A stretch of 64,000 nt of DNA from Sphingobacterium deserti (GCF_000757725.1 NZ_JJMU01000061.1:62001-126000), one strand, 5' to 3'. Positions 36,865 to 45,834 are shown, numbered from the stretch's first letter. Made by a program: numbers and translations. The notes: generated by a model from the letters alone, not told the origin.

Positions 36865-37188
36865 ATGGGATTCACGACGAAAGGAAAAAAGAAGGGCAAA
36901 TTTGTATTTGTTTTGTTCGCCATACTTCTTGGTGTTGGGCTACTAATTGCGTTCCTGCAGTTTTTATGGAATACATTAGTGACCGATATTTTTGGATTGC
37001 GGGCGATCGGTTATTGGGAGGCCTTGGGATTATTTATTTTATCACGAATACTCTTCGGACATGGTTTCGGTAAGCAAAAAAGAGGGGTAAGAAAGCGTTC
37101 CGAAAATGAAAAAGAGCTAAGCGAGCAGGACAGGGAGAAGTTGAAAAGTGAATGGCGCCGCCGCTTCGAAGAACGTTTTAAATGTTAA
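36865..37188 (+). CDS. Small membrane protein in sigma-factor operon
   Basis: 107 residues: a basic start, TM1 (FVFVLFAILLGVGLLIAFLQFLW), TM2 (EALGLFILSRILFGHGF) and a highly charged, probably helical C-terminal tail (RSENEKELSEQDREKLKSEWRRRFEERFKC). It is encoded 12 nt after the sigma factor gene. The layout (two TM plus charged cytoplasmic tail) is compatible with an anti-sigma or sensor role, but no known domain is present. Confidence 0.75.
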   Translation: MGFTTKGKKKGKFVFVLFAILLGVGLLIAFLQFLWNTLVTDIFGLRAIGYWEALGLFILSRILFGHGFGKQKRGVRKRSENEKELSEQDREKLKSEWRRRFEERFKC

Positions 37189-37434
37189 CGATAGCGGGCA
37201 AAGATGAGATAGTACATCAGTATTCGCCATCTAGGGACTTGTCAGTATGTGCGATAATAAATACCGTAAAGTTGAGGTATATTAAAGTAAACAGCGCACA
37301 CAACCGTCTGCTTCAACAAAGGCCTTTAGCAGTTTTAAACGAAGTCAACGCGACCAGCTAGCTATCTTACAGCAAGTGATGTCTCGATGGCTTCAAACCT
37401 CAAAAAAATGATTTATTTAAAAAAAAAGAAAAAA
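37189..37434. other. Intergenic region, no feature recognised
   Basis: About 245 bases after the sigma operon. No convincing terminator, promoter or coding-like ORF was seen. Confidence 0.4.
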
Positions 37435-37728
37435 ATGAAGAACAGATTTAAACATGGGCTACCCAGATTATTCGGTGGAATTGTAGTCATCGGGTTGGTC
37501 GGCTTTTTAATTATAAGCATTATTAAAGCTTTGTTGCTTATCGTATTTACGGGTGCTTTTGTAGCCTTAATCATGGCTTACCTTTACAAAAAGCGTTTAA
37601 AACGACGGAACCGATCGGCTTTTAGCAGCCATGCGAAACGCAGCCGTTTTGACGGTTTTCCAAATAGCGTAACGCCTGCTCCATTATTTGCCAGCAGGAC
37701 GAAGGCAGCAATAATGCCTATTCGATAA
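37435..37728 (+). CDS. Small membrane protein before Hsp20
   Basis: From ATG 37435, 97 residues; an in-frame ATG at 37387 adds a lysine-rich extension and is less likely. Two adjacent hydrophobic segments (LFGGIVVIGLVGFLIISIIKALLLIVFTGAFVALIMAYLY) form a hairpin, then a basic tail (KKRLKRRNRSAFSSHAKRSR). No family recognised. It lies 24 nt before the Hsp20 gene, so the two are probably co-transcribed. Confidence 0.6.
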   Translation: MKNRFKHGLPRLFGGIVVIGLVGFLIISIIKALLLIVFTGAFVALIMAYLYKKRLKRRNRSAFSSHAKRSRFDGFPNSVTPAPLFASRTKAAIMPIR

Positions 37729-37752
37729 CCGCCATATCTAAATCTTGCTATT

Positions 37753-38220
37753 ATGTTTAAAAGAGATCAAAACACAGCGACCGATCAAGATCGATCAGGC
37801 CCATGGAGTGGACGATTCCGAGAAAAATTTGAAAGAATACAAAAGCATCTGTTTGATGCGGATGCAGCGCTAGGGGGGAGTGGTTCCATGAGCGCAAGAT
37901 ACGATGCGCCTGTTAATATTGTTGAGCACTTGGATTATTTCGAACTACAGTTATTTGCAGCTGGAAGAAAAAAAGAGCTTTTTACTATAGCTATTGAAAA
38001 TACTATATTATCGCTGTCTTACGAGGAGCCCGCCGAACATAATCAATCGACTTTTGCGTACCGCGAACACATACCGTCCTCCTTCAAACGTAATTTCCTG
38101 TTGGATGAGCAGATGCTGACCGACAACATTCAAGCCAGTTTTGAAGAAGGAGTGCTGACTGTAATTTTGCCTAAAAATCCGGAGGCAATAAAACCGGCGA
38201 GAGTAGTGAAAATAGATTAG
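37753..38220 (+). CDS. Hsp20/alpha-crystallin small heat-shock protein
   Basis: ATP-independent holdase chaperone. The 155 residues have a charged, likely disordered N terminus (about 1-50, with REKFERIQKHLFDADAAL) and an alpha-crystallin domain (about 51-150). It begins DAPVNIVEHLDYFELQLFAAGRKKELFTIAIENTILSLSYE and ends FEEGVLTVILPKNPEAIKP, with the FEEGVLTV strand and the I-x-P-like end. The usual ADGVLTI signature is thus slightly varied. Followed by a strong terminator. Confidence 0.92.
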   Translation: MFKRDQNTATDQDRSGPWSGRFREKFERIQKHLFDADAALGGSGSMSARYDAPVNIVEHLDYFELQLFAAGRKKELFTIAIENTILSLSYEEPAEHNQSTFAYREHIPSSFKRNFLLDEQMLTDNIQASFEEGVLTVILPKNPEAIKPARVVKID

Positions 38221-38245
38221 ACCATCAAAAAGTATTTAGTTCTGT

Positions 38246-38270
38246 AGCAACCTTCGGGTTGCTTTTTTTT
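38246..38270 (+). terminator. UUCG-loop terminator after Hsp20
   Basis: GCAACC-TTCG-GGTTGC followed by eight T: a classic tetraloop intrinsic terminator 26 nt after the stop. Confidence 0.95.
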
Positions 38271-38340
38271 GTCGAAAGGCAAAGGCAGTACTTGGCCAAG
38301 TAAAAGAAGACATGATTTATTGGTCTTTTTATGTAATTTA

Positions 38341-38380
38341 ATTATACTAATTCTAAATAATAAAAGTTTGTTTATATTTG
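38341..38380 (+). promoter_or_regulatory. Promoter and operator of the PepSY/DUF4198 operon
   Basis: TATATTTG (38373-38380) is an exact -7 element. Upstream, TATACTAATTCTAAAT (38343-38358) matches TATAATTAATCTAAAT before the TonB-receptor promoter at 21631-21646 in 13 of 16 positions and at a similar distance from the -7 box. The partner genes suggest an iron-responsive (Fur-like) operator, by inference. Confidence 0.45.
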
Positions 38381-38454
38381 CCCAAACAACATACGGGTTA
38401 TCCAAAGAGTGGACCGTTGTTTAGAGCGCAGTTTAATACGTTAAATTACATACA

Positions 38455-39165
38455 ATGAAATCATTACCTTATTTATTTCTTGCTTTTATAGCACTTGTGC
38501 TAGGTACACAAGCGGCATCTGCCCACGCCATTTGGTTAGAAAGTTCAGCAAAGGCTACAAAAGGCCAAGCTCAGGAAGTTCGTGTTTATTACGGCGAATA
38601 TGCTACAGGAGAATTGGAAAAAACGACTGCTTGGTATTCCGATTTAAAATCATTGGAGGTATTTGTAGTGAAGTCTGACCAGTCTGAAGAAAAATTGACC
38701 TTACAAGATAAAGGCGATCATTTTGTAAGTACATTCACACCGACGGAAGATGGCGTTTATTTAATTTATACCTCGCATCCAACGAAAGATCTGGGCGGAA
38801 AAACGCGCTATGAGTTTACATCGCAAATTGCAGTTCAAGCGGGGAAGTCTGAAGCAGTGGCCAAGAGCAAACTACCTTATCAACTGACCATAGGTACAAA
38901 AGCTATAAAAAAAGGTGGAAAAGTTGCACTTCAAGTGACGAATAACGGTCAGCCGGTAAAGGATCAAGATGTGTTGTTAATGTCTGAAGCAGGTTGGTCA
39001 AAAACATTTAAGACCGATGCACAAGGCATTGCGAATGTTGATGTGCTTTGGTCTGGGAAATATGTGGCAGAATTTGGTCACAGCGAGGAAGTGAAAGGCA
39101 CTTGGCATGGACAGGAATATAACGCGACTTGGCAAGGGCTAACGACAAGTTTTTTAGTAAAATAG
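38455..39165 (+). CDS. DUF4198-family periplasmic protein
   Basis: The 236 residues start with a signal peptide (LFLAFIALVLGTQAASA, cleaved near AHAIW) that leaves the characteristic HAIWLESS at the mature N terminus, as in DUF4198 proteins, where the His may bind a metal. Two beta-sandwich-like halves follow (about 25-130 and 135-236, the second with GKVALQVTNNGQPVKDQDVLL). Family members are found next to metal transporters or TonB receptors. First gene of an operon with DUF3325-like, DUF3649-like and PepSY-TM genes, so a role in metal (iron) acquisition is likely. Confidence 0.85.
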   Translation: MKSLPYLFLAFIALVLGTQAASAHAIWLESSAKATKGQAQEVRVYYGEYATGELEKTTAWYSDLKSLEVFVVKSDQSEEKLTLQDKGDHFVSTFTPTEDGVYLIYTSHPTKDLGGKTRYEFTSQIAVQAGKSEAVAKSKLPYQLTIGTKAIKKGGKVALQVTNNGQPVKDQDVLLMSEAGWSKTFKTDAQGIANVDVLWSGKYVAEFGHSEEVKGTWHGQEYNATWQGLTTSFLVK

Positions 39166-39269
39166 CTGCATAAATTTTCATATGTTGTATCGCCACAGTT
39201 GGTGGTGGTACAACATATATCTAAGAATTAATCTACATCACTTATAGCAAATTTCGATAGCACCACGTC

Positions 39270-39599
39270 ATGTTTACCTTGATCATATTTACCTTTTTTG
39301 CAGGCTTTCTATGTCTAATGAATACTTCCAAGCGCATCAGTTGGCCGGAGAAGCATCCTTACCTGCTACGCCTGAGCGGCAACACCATGAAATGCCGACT
39401 TTCCGCAGGTACACTGTTCATTTTGGCTACTGCGTTAAGCATCTATTTTCTGGGCCTAGGAAGCGGAATATTCAGTGCTATCGTTATTTTGATGGCTGTT
39501 GGTTGTCTTTGTGTACTTTTTTTTCCGTTTCGTTATATCAACCGCGTTGGTATCCTTTCTTTATTATGCATCAGCTTGTTGCTAGAATTGCTATTTTAA
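39270..39599 (+). CDS. DUF3325-like small membrane protein
   Basis: 109 residues with three hydrophobic segments (LIIFTFFAGFLCLMNT, GTLFILATALSIYFLGLG, IFSAIVILMAVGCLCVLFFPFRYI) and the Arg/Lys-rich first loop typical of DUF3325. In other bacteria DUF3325 and DUF3649 genes flank PepSY-domain reductases in siderophore loci, which is the order seen here. Encoded 104 nt after DUF4198 and 3 nt before the next gene. Confidence 0.75.
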   Translation: MFTLIIFTFFAGFLCLMNTSKRISWPEKHPYLLRLSGNTMKCRLSAGTLFILATALSIYFLGLGSGIFSAIVILMAVGCLCVLFFPFRYINRVGILSLLCISLLLELLF

Positions 39600-39602
39600 A
39601 CC

Positions 39603-39902
39603 ATGCCAGCAAATAAAAAATACTTAACCAAATCGCCATGGCTTCGCCTCAGCAAAATATTGGCAGGGACTATTGGTGGTTATACCGTAATGATTAGCTT
39701 CCATCTAGCGCTAGCCACATTTTTGCCGAAAGATGCTGTAGTAGCGACATCGTTTATACTTGGCTACCTGATGTGGGCGTTTCTATTATTGTGGGCGTTT
39801 GTGGCAAAAAACGTATGGCGCGTTTGGCTCACATACCTCATACTTACAATACTTTTTCTAATACCTTACTTGTCTACCACAACCTTTAATTATGGATCCT
39901 AG
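39603..39902 (+). CDS. DUF3649-like small membrane protein
   Basis: 99 residues: GGYTVMISFHLALATFLP then SFILGYLMWAFLLLWAFVAKNVWRVWLTYLILTIL, matching DUF3649 (a Trp-rich second helix followed by WRVWL). Overlaps the start of the PepSY gene by 11 nt, implying translational coupling. Confidence 0.75.
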   Translation: MPANKKYLTKSPWLRLSKILAGTIGGYTVMISFHLALATFLPKDAVVATSFILGYLMWAFLLLWAFVAKNVWRVWLTYLILTILFLIPYLSTTTFNYGS

Positions 39903-41526
39903 AAAATATAATATCTATTTCCATACGCATACCATCAGTGGCATTATCATCGCCGCACTTCTCTATGTCATTTTTTTTGCAGGCTCATTTTCTTTTTTCA
40001 AAGATAATATTACCGCTTGGCAAAAAGGAAAATCTACTAAAGCAGAGCCTATATCTGCCGATTACAACTATCTCTTAGATTCGCTGGGTAGCAAATATGA
40101 CCTTCGCGGACGTAATATTGATTTTTTCTACCTCAAGCAAGGGCAGGGAGCGTATGTCAGCATGAGTACCTCACAGGATACTATGGTGAGCAAACCAAAA
40201 CCTGTTGTTAAGAAGGAAGGCAGGAGGGGGCGGCGCGGTGCGGAAGAAGATTCAGCCTATTTCCTATATTACTTTGCCGATAAAACGCCGAGCTCCTACG
40301 CTGAGGGCTACGATATGGGTGAATTCCTTTACCGCCTCCACTTTCTGGCGCAACTAAACCAGTTGCCTATTCGTATAGGAACACCTTTCGGCTATCTGCT
40401 AGCCGGTATTGTGTCGTTTTTATTCTTGTTTGCGCTTATCACCGGGCTATTTTTGCACTGGGAGAAAATTAAAACTAACTTCTTTCTATTTCGACCATTC
40501 AGTAAATGGAAGACCGTATGGACAGATATGCATACGGCATTAGGTGTTATTGGCTTTCCTTTTCAACTTGTATTCGCTATTACAGGGATCATTCTCATCG
40601 TAAATTTTGTGCTTATTACGCCATTCAGTAAGTTGCTCTACGAGGGCAATGAAGAACAGGTGTATGAGGATATGTTGTTCAACAAAAATATTAAGGTGGA
40701 CTACACCTACACGCCTATGAAGGAGGGCTTCGATCTAAACGCTTTTGTGTCCAGCTGGGAGTCGAAATGGAAGGATGCTACGATTTCCCGGATGTATATT
40801 CGTAATTTTCAGGATCAAAGTATGCAGATAGGCGTTGAGTTTAAACCAACGTCTTCTGCTGCGTTCTCCGGTTCGGGCTATGCTTTGCAGGAAATTTCGT
40901 CGGGTAAGGTTCTTTCCTATAAATCTCCTACAGAAGATGCTACGTATGTTGATGGCGTTAAGAGCATTATCTACCACCTACATTTCGGCGATTTTGGAGG
41001 CAAACCGTTGCAAATTGTATTCTTTATCCTTGGATTGACAGGTTGCTTGGTGATCATATCAGGCATCGTAATATGGCTGGTAGCTAGAGATAAAACAAAT
41101 GTTCCACACTATAAGCGTAAATTTAATTTTTGGGCATCCAATTTTTTCTTAGCAGGATGCCTGAGCATGTTACCCGTTACTGCGTTTACTTTTGTCATGC
41201 TAAAGGCGCTGCCCGTAATTAATCAATCTGTTATTTACAACGTATATTTCTACAGTTGGCTTATTTTAGGTATTTATTTAATGGCGCTGCGCAACCTAGC
41301 CCGGATGAATAGGCATGTGCTTTTTCTTTCTATTATTACCTGTTTGGCTGTTCCTTTCGCAAATGGATTTAGCACGGGGCTTTGGATGTGGAAGGCTTGG
41401 GCTATCGGTGCAACGGATATCTTCTTTATTGATGTGTTATTTATTGTCTTGTCTGGTTGTTGTCTATATGCCTTTCTCAAAATGAAGAAACAAGCTAAAC
41501 CTTTTCAGGTGTTGGCAAAAAAATAG
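39892..41526 (+). CDS. PepSY-associated TM protein (PiuB/FoxB-like)
   Basis: Predicted inner-membrane protein that may reduce ferric siderophores or transport electrons in the periplasm. The 544 residues have TM1 preceded by the histidine pair YFHTHT (residues 10-15), a large periplasmic PepSY-containing loop, TM2/TM3 (GYLLAGIVSFLFLFALITGLFLHW, LGVIGFPFQLVFAITGIILIV), a second PepSY loop and five further TMs at the C terminus (YNVYFYSWLILGIYLMAL and others). Conserved His in LHWEKI and DMHTALG could ligate haem. The partners DUF3325 and DUF3649 support the siderophore-reductase assignment. Confidence 0.88.
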   Translation: MDPRKYNIYFHTHTISGIIIAALLYVIFFAGSFSFFKDNITAWQKGKSTKAEPISADYNYLLDSLGSKYDLRGRNIDFFYLKQGQGAYVSMSTSQDTMVSKPKPVVKKEGRRGRRGAEEDSAYFLYYFADKTPSSYAEGYDMGEFLYRLHFLAQLNQLPIRIGTPFGYLLAGIVSFLFLFALITGLFLHWEKIKTNFFLFRPFSKWKTVWTDMHTALGVIGFPFQLVFAITGIILIVNFVLITPFSKLLYEGNEEQVYEDMLFNKNIKVDYTYTPMKEGFDLNAFVSSWESKWKDATISRMYIRNFQDQSMQIGVEFKPTSSAAFSGSGYALQEISSGKVLSYKSPTEDATYVDGVKSIIYHLHFGDFGGKPLQIVFFILGLTGCLVIISGIVIWLVARDKTNVPHYKRKFNFWASNFFLAGCLSMLPVTAFTFVMLKALPVINQSVIYNVYFYSWLILGIYLMALRNLARMNRHVLFLSIITCLAVPFANGFSTGLWMWKAWAIGATDIFFIDVLFIVLSGCCLYAFLKMKKQAKPFQVLAKK

Positions 41527-41578
41527 CTATTTCAATATTTTAATGGTAAGAAGGTGTTTAAAAGTGATTAGTTTCCGT

Positions 41579-41679
41579 TCATTGCGAGAAGGAGGGACGA
41601 CGCAATCTTAGCAAACAACAATCCAGATTGGATTGCTTCGGAGCTGCCATCGGCGGTCGTCATACTTCCTCGCGATGAG
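41579..41679. repeat. REP-like imperfect palindrome
   Basis: Begins TCATTGCGAGAAGG and ends CTTCCTCGCGATGA, near reverse complements. Inside, GACGACGCAATCT and GATTGCTTCGG form a second pair. This matches the widespread Bacteroidota extragenic palindrome family built on TCATTGCGAGG...CAATC. It lies just after the PepSY operon, where it could act as a terminator. Confidence 0.65.
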
Positions 41680-41825
41680 GCATTTTGATGTTAATCAATT
41701 ATCTTTTTAGACAGTCCTTTTTGTTGTAGGCGCATGATTAATTTAAACATGGCTCATCAGCTCGAGCGAGGTCAGTCAAACGTTTTTCCGATGTTGCTTG
41801 TTCATCATAAAAACTAAAACATCAT

Positions 41826-42014
41826 ATGGAACAGATCACAGTAACAACAGAGCGAGGTATTGAAAAAACAACGACATTAAAAAATGGCGATGTGCTTCTT
41901 GAAATAGCCGCTCTTGAAAAAATTGATCAGTTGGAAAACCATGCCGTTGCCTACTTTATCAATCATGAACCCGTTGATCAGCAGACCTATCGGACTCGAC
42001 TGCAACAGGGATAA
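41826..42014 (+). CDS. Small protein of unknown function
   Basis: 62 residues, hydrophilic, no signal (EQITVTTERGIEKTTTLKNGDVLLEIAALEKIDQL). Codon usage and composition look coding, but there is no recognised family or clear promoter. May be a small cytosolic protein. Confidence 0.5.
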   Translation: MEQITVTTERGIEKTTTLKNGDVLLEIAALEKIDQLENHAVAYFINHEPVDQQTYRTRLQQG

Positions 42015-42135
42015 TCTATGGAGTGGGAGACCTCCTGCTTCATCGTGGCATTTACGTATATCATGAGGTTGTGCAAATGTTTGCCCGCAAAAAATTGGAT
42101 AAAATTTTATATTTTTAGCGCTTAAAAAAAGATAC

Positions 42136-43005
42136 ATGGCATCAGGAATTTTTGCAATATTCGACGATATTGCGGCTTTAATGGACGATGTTGCGGTAGC
42201 GAGTAAAGTGGCTACGCAAAAAACGGCAGGGATCCTCGGCGACGATTTAGCGGTAAATGCAGAAAAAGCTACAGGATTTCTTTCTTCTAGAGAGCTTCCT
42301 GTTTTATGGGCAATCACAAAAGGATCTTTATTGAACAAGATTATTATTGTACCCATCGCCTTGCTGTTAAACATTTTCTTTCCCATTGCCATTACGGTTA
42401 TTCTCGTATTGGGTGGGTTTTACCTAGCTTACGAGGGTGTTGAAAAAATTATCGAGTACATATTTCATCGGTCAAAGACTGGCGAAGAGGTCATCGAGGA
42501 GCGGAAGGAGAATGGAGCTGACTTGGAAAAAGCGAAGATCAAGTCTGCAGTGATGACGGATTTCATACTGTCGGTGGAAATTGTCATTATCGCGCTAGGC
42601 ACTGTTCTGGATCGCGAATTAACCGTACAGATCTTAACGGTATCTGTGGTGGCCATAATTGCCACTGTTGGCGTGTATGGGATAGTCGCGTTAATCGTGC
42701 GGATGGACGATGCCGGCTACGCGCTCATTAAGAAATCCGATGATAAAGGTATTTGGTCGAAAGTTGGACGTATCTTGGTAAAATCTCTGCCAATTATTAT
42801 CAAGTCATTAGCCGTGATTGGTACAATCGCCTTGATATTGGTGTCTGGCGGTATATTCGTTCACAACATTGCTTTTTTCCATGATCTTCTACCTGGGAAA
42901 CCGTCTATCGTTAAAGAAATGGGAATAGGGTTACTCGCCGGCTTATTGGTTGTCGGTGTGGTCAATATCTTTAAAAGTATATTCAAAGTGAAGCCGCAAA
43001 GCTAG
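42136..43005 (+). CDS. DUF808 (YedI-like) inner-membrane protein
   Basis: The 289 residues match DUF808 from the start: ASGIFAIFDDIAALMDDVAVASKVATQKTAGILGDDLAVNAEKATGF, then multiple TM segments (IIIVPIALLLNIFFPIAITVILVLGGFYLAYEGVEKI, FILSVEIVIIALGTVL and so on). The function of YedI is unknown. Length typical; monocistronic. Confidence 0.92.
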   Translation: MASGIFAIFDDIAALMDDVAVASKVATQKTAGILGDDLAVNAEKATGFLSSRELPVLWAITKGSLLNKIIIVPIALLLNIFFPIAITVILVLGGFYLAYEGVEKIIEYIFHRSKTGEEVIEERKENGADLEKAKIKSAVMTDFILSVEIVIIALGTVLDRELTVQILTVSVVAIIATVGVYGIVALIVRMDDAGYALIKKSDDKGIWSKVGRILVKSLPIIIKSLAVIGTIALILVSGGIFVHNIAFFHDLLPGKPSIVKEMGIGLLAGLLVVGVVNIFKSIFKVKPQS

Positions 43006-43231
43006 CGAAGTCTCTGATAAATTATATGGCCATTGTTGGACGGAGAAGCATGTTAATAGAGAGAGGCTATCTTTTGTATCCTCGCCTGGCTACCGATTAG
43101 ACAATTGGCTTCTCTATAATCGTTAGCTAGGGTTTCCTCTACACAACGGAGAAGTTCGTTACGATTTCTTGCCATACCTTGAGTCTATCGCTGTTAATCT
43201 GTTCTTAATATTGGTTTCTTATATTTGAGTT
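43006..43231. other. Intergenic region with possible -7 element
   Basis: About 225 bases. TATATTTG at 43220-43227 lies only 4 nt before the phosphoesterase ATG, so if used the transcript would be leaderless. Otherwise no feature. Confidence 0.4.
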
Positions 43232-44413
43232 ATGAAAGAAAATAGAGTCAAAAGCGCGGTAATTTTAAAAGAAACTGTCGACGATTCCCACAAATTTAGA
43301 CCGCTGCCAGTTGCCACAGGATCCTACCCTTATAGGCTGAGGTTGGATGATGTCCTGGATGATGCGGCTGACGCTTTTCAGGATAAAATATCTTTTCATA
43401 TGCTTGGCGATACAGGAAGTCCGAGATATTCCGCGTTTCAGGCCGTTGTTGCACATGTTTTGAACGGACAGAGTAATCGCGAATTGCATGCTGAAAATAC
43501 ACCAGCCTTTTTATACCATCTTGGTGACATCGTCTACAACCATGGTGAGGCTTCCGCCTATCCAGATCAGTTTCTAAAGCCATATGAGCGCTATGAAGCA
43601 CCTATCTTTGCCATTGCAGGCAACCATGATGGAGACATCAACCCGGAGAGTAAGGTTCCTTACAAAAGCTTAGCAGCTTTCATGGATGTTTTTTGCGATA
43701 CGGAACGTCGACCAATAGATTTTGCAGGCGGTACTACGCGCAAAAGTATGATTCAGCCTCATGTTTATTGGACACTGGAAACGCCTACGGCCCGTTTTAT
43801 CGGCCTATATCCAAACACTCCTAAACATGGCGAAATCGACGCCGAACAACGCGATTGGTTTATCAATGAACTTCGGCATGCGGATACCTGTCGCAGCGAG
43901 CAAGCTATTATTGTTTGTATTCATCATGCACCATTTTCTGCAGATACGAATCATGGTTCAAGTGAAAAGATGATTGATTTTCTCGAGAGCGCTTTTCTGG
44001 AGGCCAATGCAAGACCCGATATTGTGTTTAGTGGACATGTGCACAACTATCAACGCTTTTCGCGCAGCTACACCGATGGACAAACGGTTCCTTTCATCGT
44101 AGCTGGCGCCGGCGGCTATGTAGATTTGCATAGTGTAGCAACAACTGACGACGATTTCGTCAAAGAGATGCCGGTAACAGAAGGCACGGTGTCTTTAGAA
44201 TCGTTCTGTGAAGATCGTTATGGTTTTCTGAAAGTAAGTGTGGAACGTGCACCGGAAGGGTTGCTCCTTCATGGTGAGTATTACATACTTCCTGAAACGG
44301 CTGAGGATTTGCAACGTGTGGAAGCGTCTTTATTTGATCGTTTTTCCGTTATAATTAATCGGAAGACGCATGCATCACAGGTCGTTTCAGCATATACAGC
44401 TTCGCTTGATTAA
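43232..44413 (+). CDS. Calcineurin-like metallophosphoesterase
   Basis: The 393 residues carry the metal-site motifs in order: HMLGDTGSPRY (about 56), HLGDIVYNHGE (92), AGNHDGD (122), IHHAPFSADT (around 228) and SGHVHNYQRFSR (around 268). This arrangement resembles purple-acid-phosphatase-like enzymes rather than the PolA-type Ser/Thr phosphatases. No signal peptide, so probably cytosolic. Substrate unknown. Monocistronic. Confidence 0.88.
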   Translation: MKENRVKSAVILKETVDDSHKFRPLPVATGSYPYRLRLDDVLDDAADAFQDKISFHMLGDTGSPRYSAFQAVVAHVLNGQSNRELHAENTPAFLYHLGDIVYNHGEASAYPDQFLKPYERYEAPIFAIAGNHDGDINPESKVPYKSLAAFMDVFCDTERRPIDFAGGTTRKSMIQPHVYWTLETPTARFIGLYPNTPKHGEIDAEQRDWFINELRHADTCRSEQAIIVCIHHAPFSADTNHGSSEKMIDFLESAFLEANARPDIVFSGHVHNYQRFSRSYTDGQTVPFIVAGAGGYVDLHSVATTDDDFVKEMPVTEGTVSLESFCEDRYGFLKVSVERAPEGLLLHGEYYILPETAEDLQRVEASLFDRFSVIINRKTHASQVVSAYTASLD

Positions 44414-44435
44414 TGGAGGTGTAGTGGTTCTATTT

Positions 44436-45128
44436 TCAGGGTTGTAACAGTGGTTTTATTGTCTGCCAGACATTTTCTGCCACTTTAATTTGGCCTTCCT
44501 TAGTAGGGTGTATACCATCCGACTGGTTTAGCTGCTGCACACCGGCCACATCTGCCAATAAAAACGGTATCAAATGCATATTTTGCTCCTTTGCTAAGGC
44601 TGGATAAATAGCTTTAAATTCTTCAAAGTATTGGGTTCCCACATTGGGTGGCACGAGCATGCCGGCAAGCACAAGTTTGCATGAAGGGTATTTATCACTA
44701 ACCTTTTTGACGATATTACGCAGATTCTTATACGTCGTGCTAGGATCGACGCCACGCAGGCCATCGTTAGCGCCCAACTCTAAAACAAAAACATCAACGG
44801 GGTTTTTTAAAAGCCAATCAATGCGTTCATTACCTCCAGCACTTGTCTCGCCGCTTAGTCCAGCATTCACCACTTTATAAGGTAGATTTAGCGCATCTAT
44901 CTTCGTTTGTATAAGCGCCGGAAATGCATCTTCCGGATTGTCAAGGCCATATCCCGCCGTTAGGCTATTTCCAAAAAACAAAATAGTTTTGCTGCTATCT
45001 TTTTTCGTGACGGATTTCACCGCTGCATCTTTATTTTGCTTATCAGCATTGCTTTTCACGCTGTTGTTGCAGGCAATTGAAAAAATGACAACGAAAAGAA
45101 ACAGGCAATGTTTATAAAGTGAATTCAT
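44436..45128 (-). CDS. SGNH-hydrolase lipoprotein (TesA-like esterase)
   Basis: Predicted arylesterase or lysophospholipase. The 230 residues include a lipobox (VVIFSIAC, Cys 20), a Lys/Ser/Asp-rich linker and the SGNH blocks: block I FFGNSLTAGYGL (a GNSL variant of GDSL), the GLSGETSAGG Gly block, LELGANDGLRG with Asn, and DGIHPTKEGQ with the catalytic Asp/His. It is divergent from ABC genes YbbA/YbbP-like, an arrangement conserved for tesA-ybbAP in many bacteria, which strengthens the assignment. The periplasmic face is expected. Confidence 0.92.
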   Translation of the reverse strand: MNSLYKHCLFLFVVIFSIACNNSVKSNADKQNKDAAVKSVTKKDSSKTILFFGNSLTAGYGLDNPEDAFPALIQTKIDALNLPYKVVNAGLSGETSAGGNERIDWLLKNPVDVFVLELGANDGLRGVDPSTTYKNLRNIVKKVSDKYPSCKLVLAGMLVPPNVGTQYFEEFKAIYPALAKEQNMHLIPFLLADVAGVQQLNQSDGIHPTKEGQIKVAENVWQTIKPLLQP

Positions 45129-45165
45129 ATTACTAATTTAATAACAAAGTAATTAAACGACAAGT

Positions 45166-45834
45166 ATGTCATCAACTATATTAGCGTTAAAAAACGTGTC
45201 AAAATCCTACGGACGTGGTGCTGCCGCCGTCCAGGTGTTAAACGATATTGATTTGAAGATTGAAGGCGGCACATCACTTGCGATAGTTGGTCCTTCTGGA
45301 AGCGGAAAGACCACTTTGCTTGGATTGTGTGCAGGTCTTGATCAATCGACCGGTGGCGAAATTACATTAAACGGCGTTTTATTGAACGGCCTCAATGAAG
45401 ATCAGCTCGCTGCTGTACGAAATGAACATGTCGGATTTGTGTTTCAGAACTTTCAATTGTTGCCCACGCTTACTGCACTCGAAAATGTGATGGTTCCTCT
45501 CGAGCTGCGAGGTATGAAAAATAGGAAGGCAAATGCACTTAACCTTTTAGACAAGGTCGGCCTTGCCGACCGCGCTACGCATTACCCCTCACAGCTTTCT
45601 GGCGGCGAACAGCAGCGCGTTTCATTGGCGCGAGCATTTGCGAACAACCCCAAGATCTTATTTGCCGATGAGCCTACAGGAAATCTCGACGCGGAAACCG
45701 GCGCACTGGTTGAAAGTCTGCTGTTTGATTTAAACCGTTCTTCGGGCACTACCTTGGTGCTGGTGACGCACGATTTAGATCTCGCAGCGAAGACAGATCG
45801 TATTGTACCGATAAAGGGGGGAAGGATAGGATGA
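45166..45834 (+). CDS. ABC transporter ATP-binding protein (YbbA/LolD-like)
   Basis: The 222 residues contain Walker A GPSGSGKTT (about 39-47), Q-loop in VGFVFQNFQLLPTLTALENVMVPLELRG, signature LSGGEQQRVSLARAF, Walker B KILFADEPTGNLD and the His switch LVTHD. It partners the FtsX-type permease whose start overlaps its stop by 4 nt. With the SGNH esterase divergent, this reproduces the tesA/ybbA/ybbP association. It probably extracts or transports a hydrophobic molecule; unresolved. Confidence 0.95.
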   Translation: MSSTILALKNVSKSYGRGAAAVQVLNDIDLKIEGGTSLAIVGPSGSGKTTLLGLCAGLDQSTGGEITLNGVLLNGLNEDQLAAVRNEHVGFVFQNFQLLPTLTALENVMVPLELRGMKNRKANALNLLDKVGLADRATHYPSQLSGGEQQRVSLARAFANNPKILFADEPTGNLDAETGALVESLLFDLNRSSGTTLVLVTHDLDLAAKTDRIVPIKGGRIG

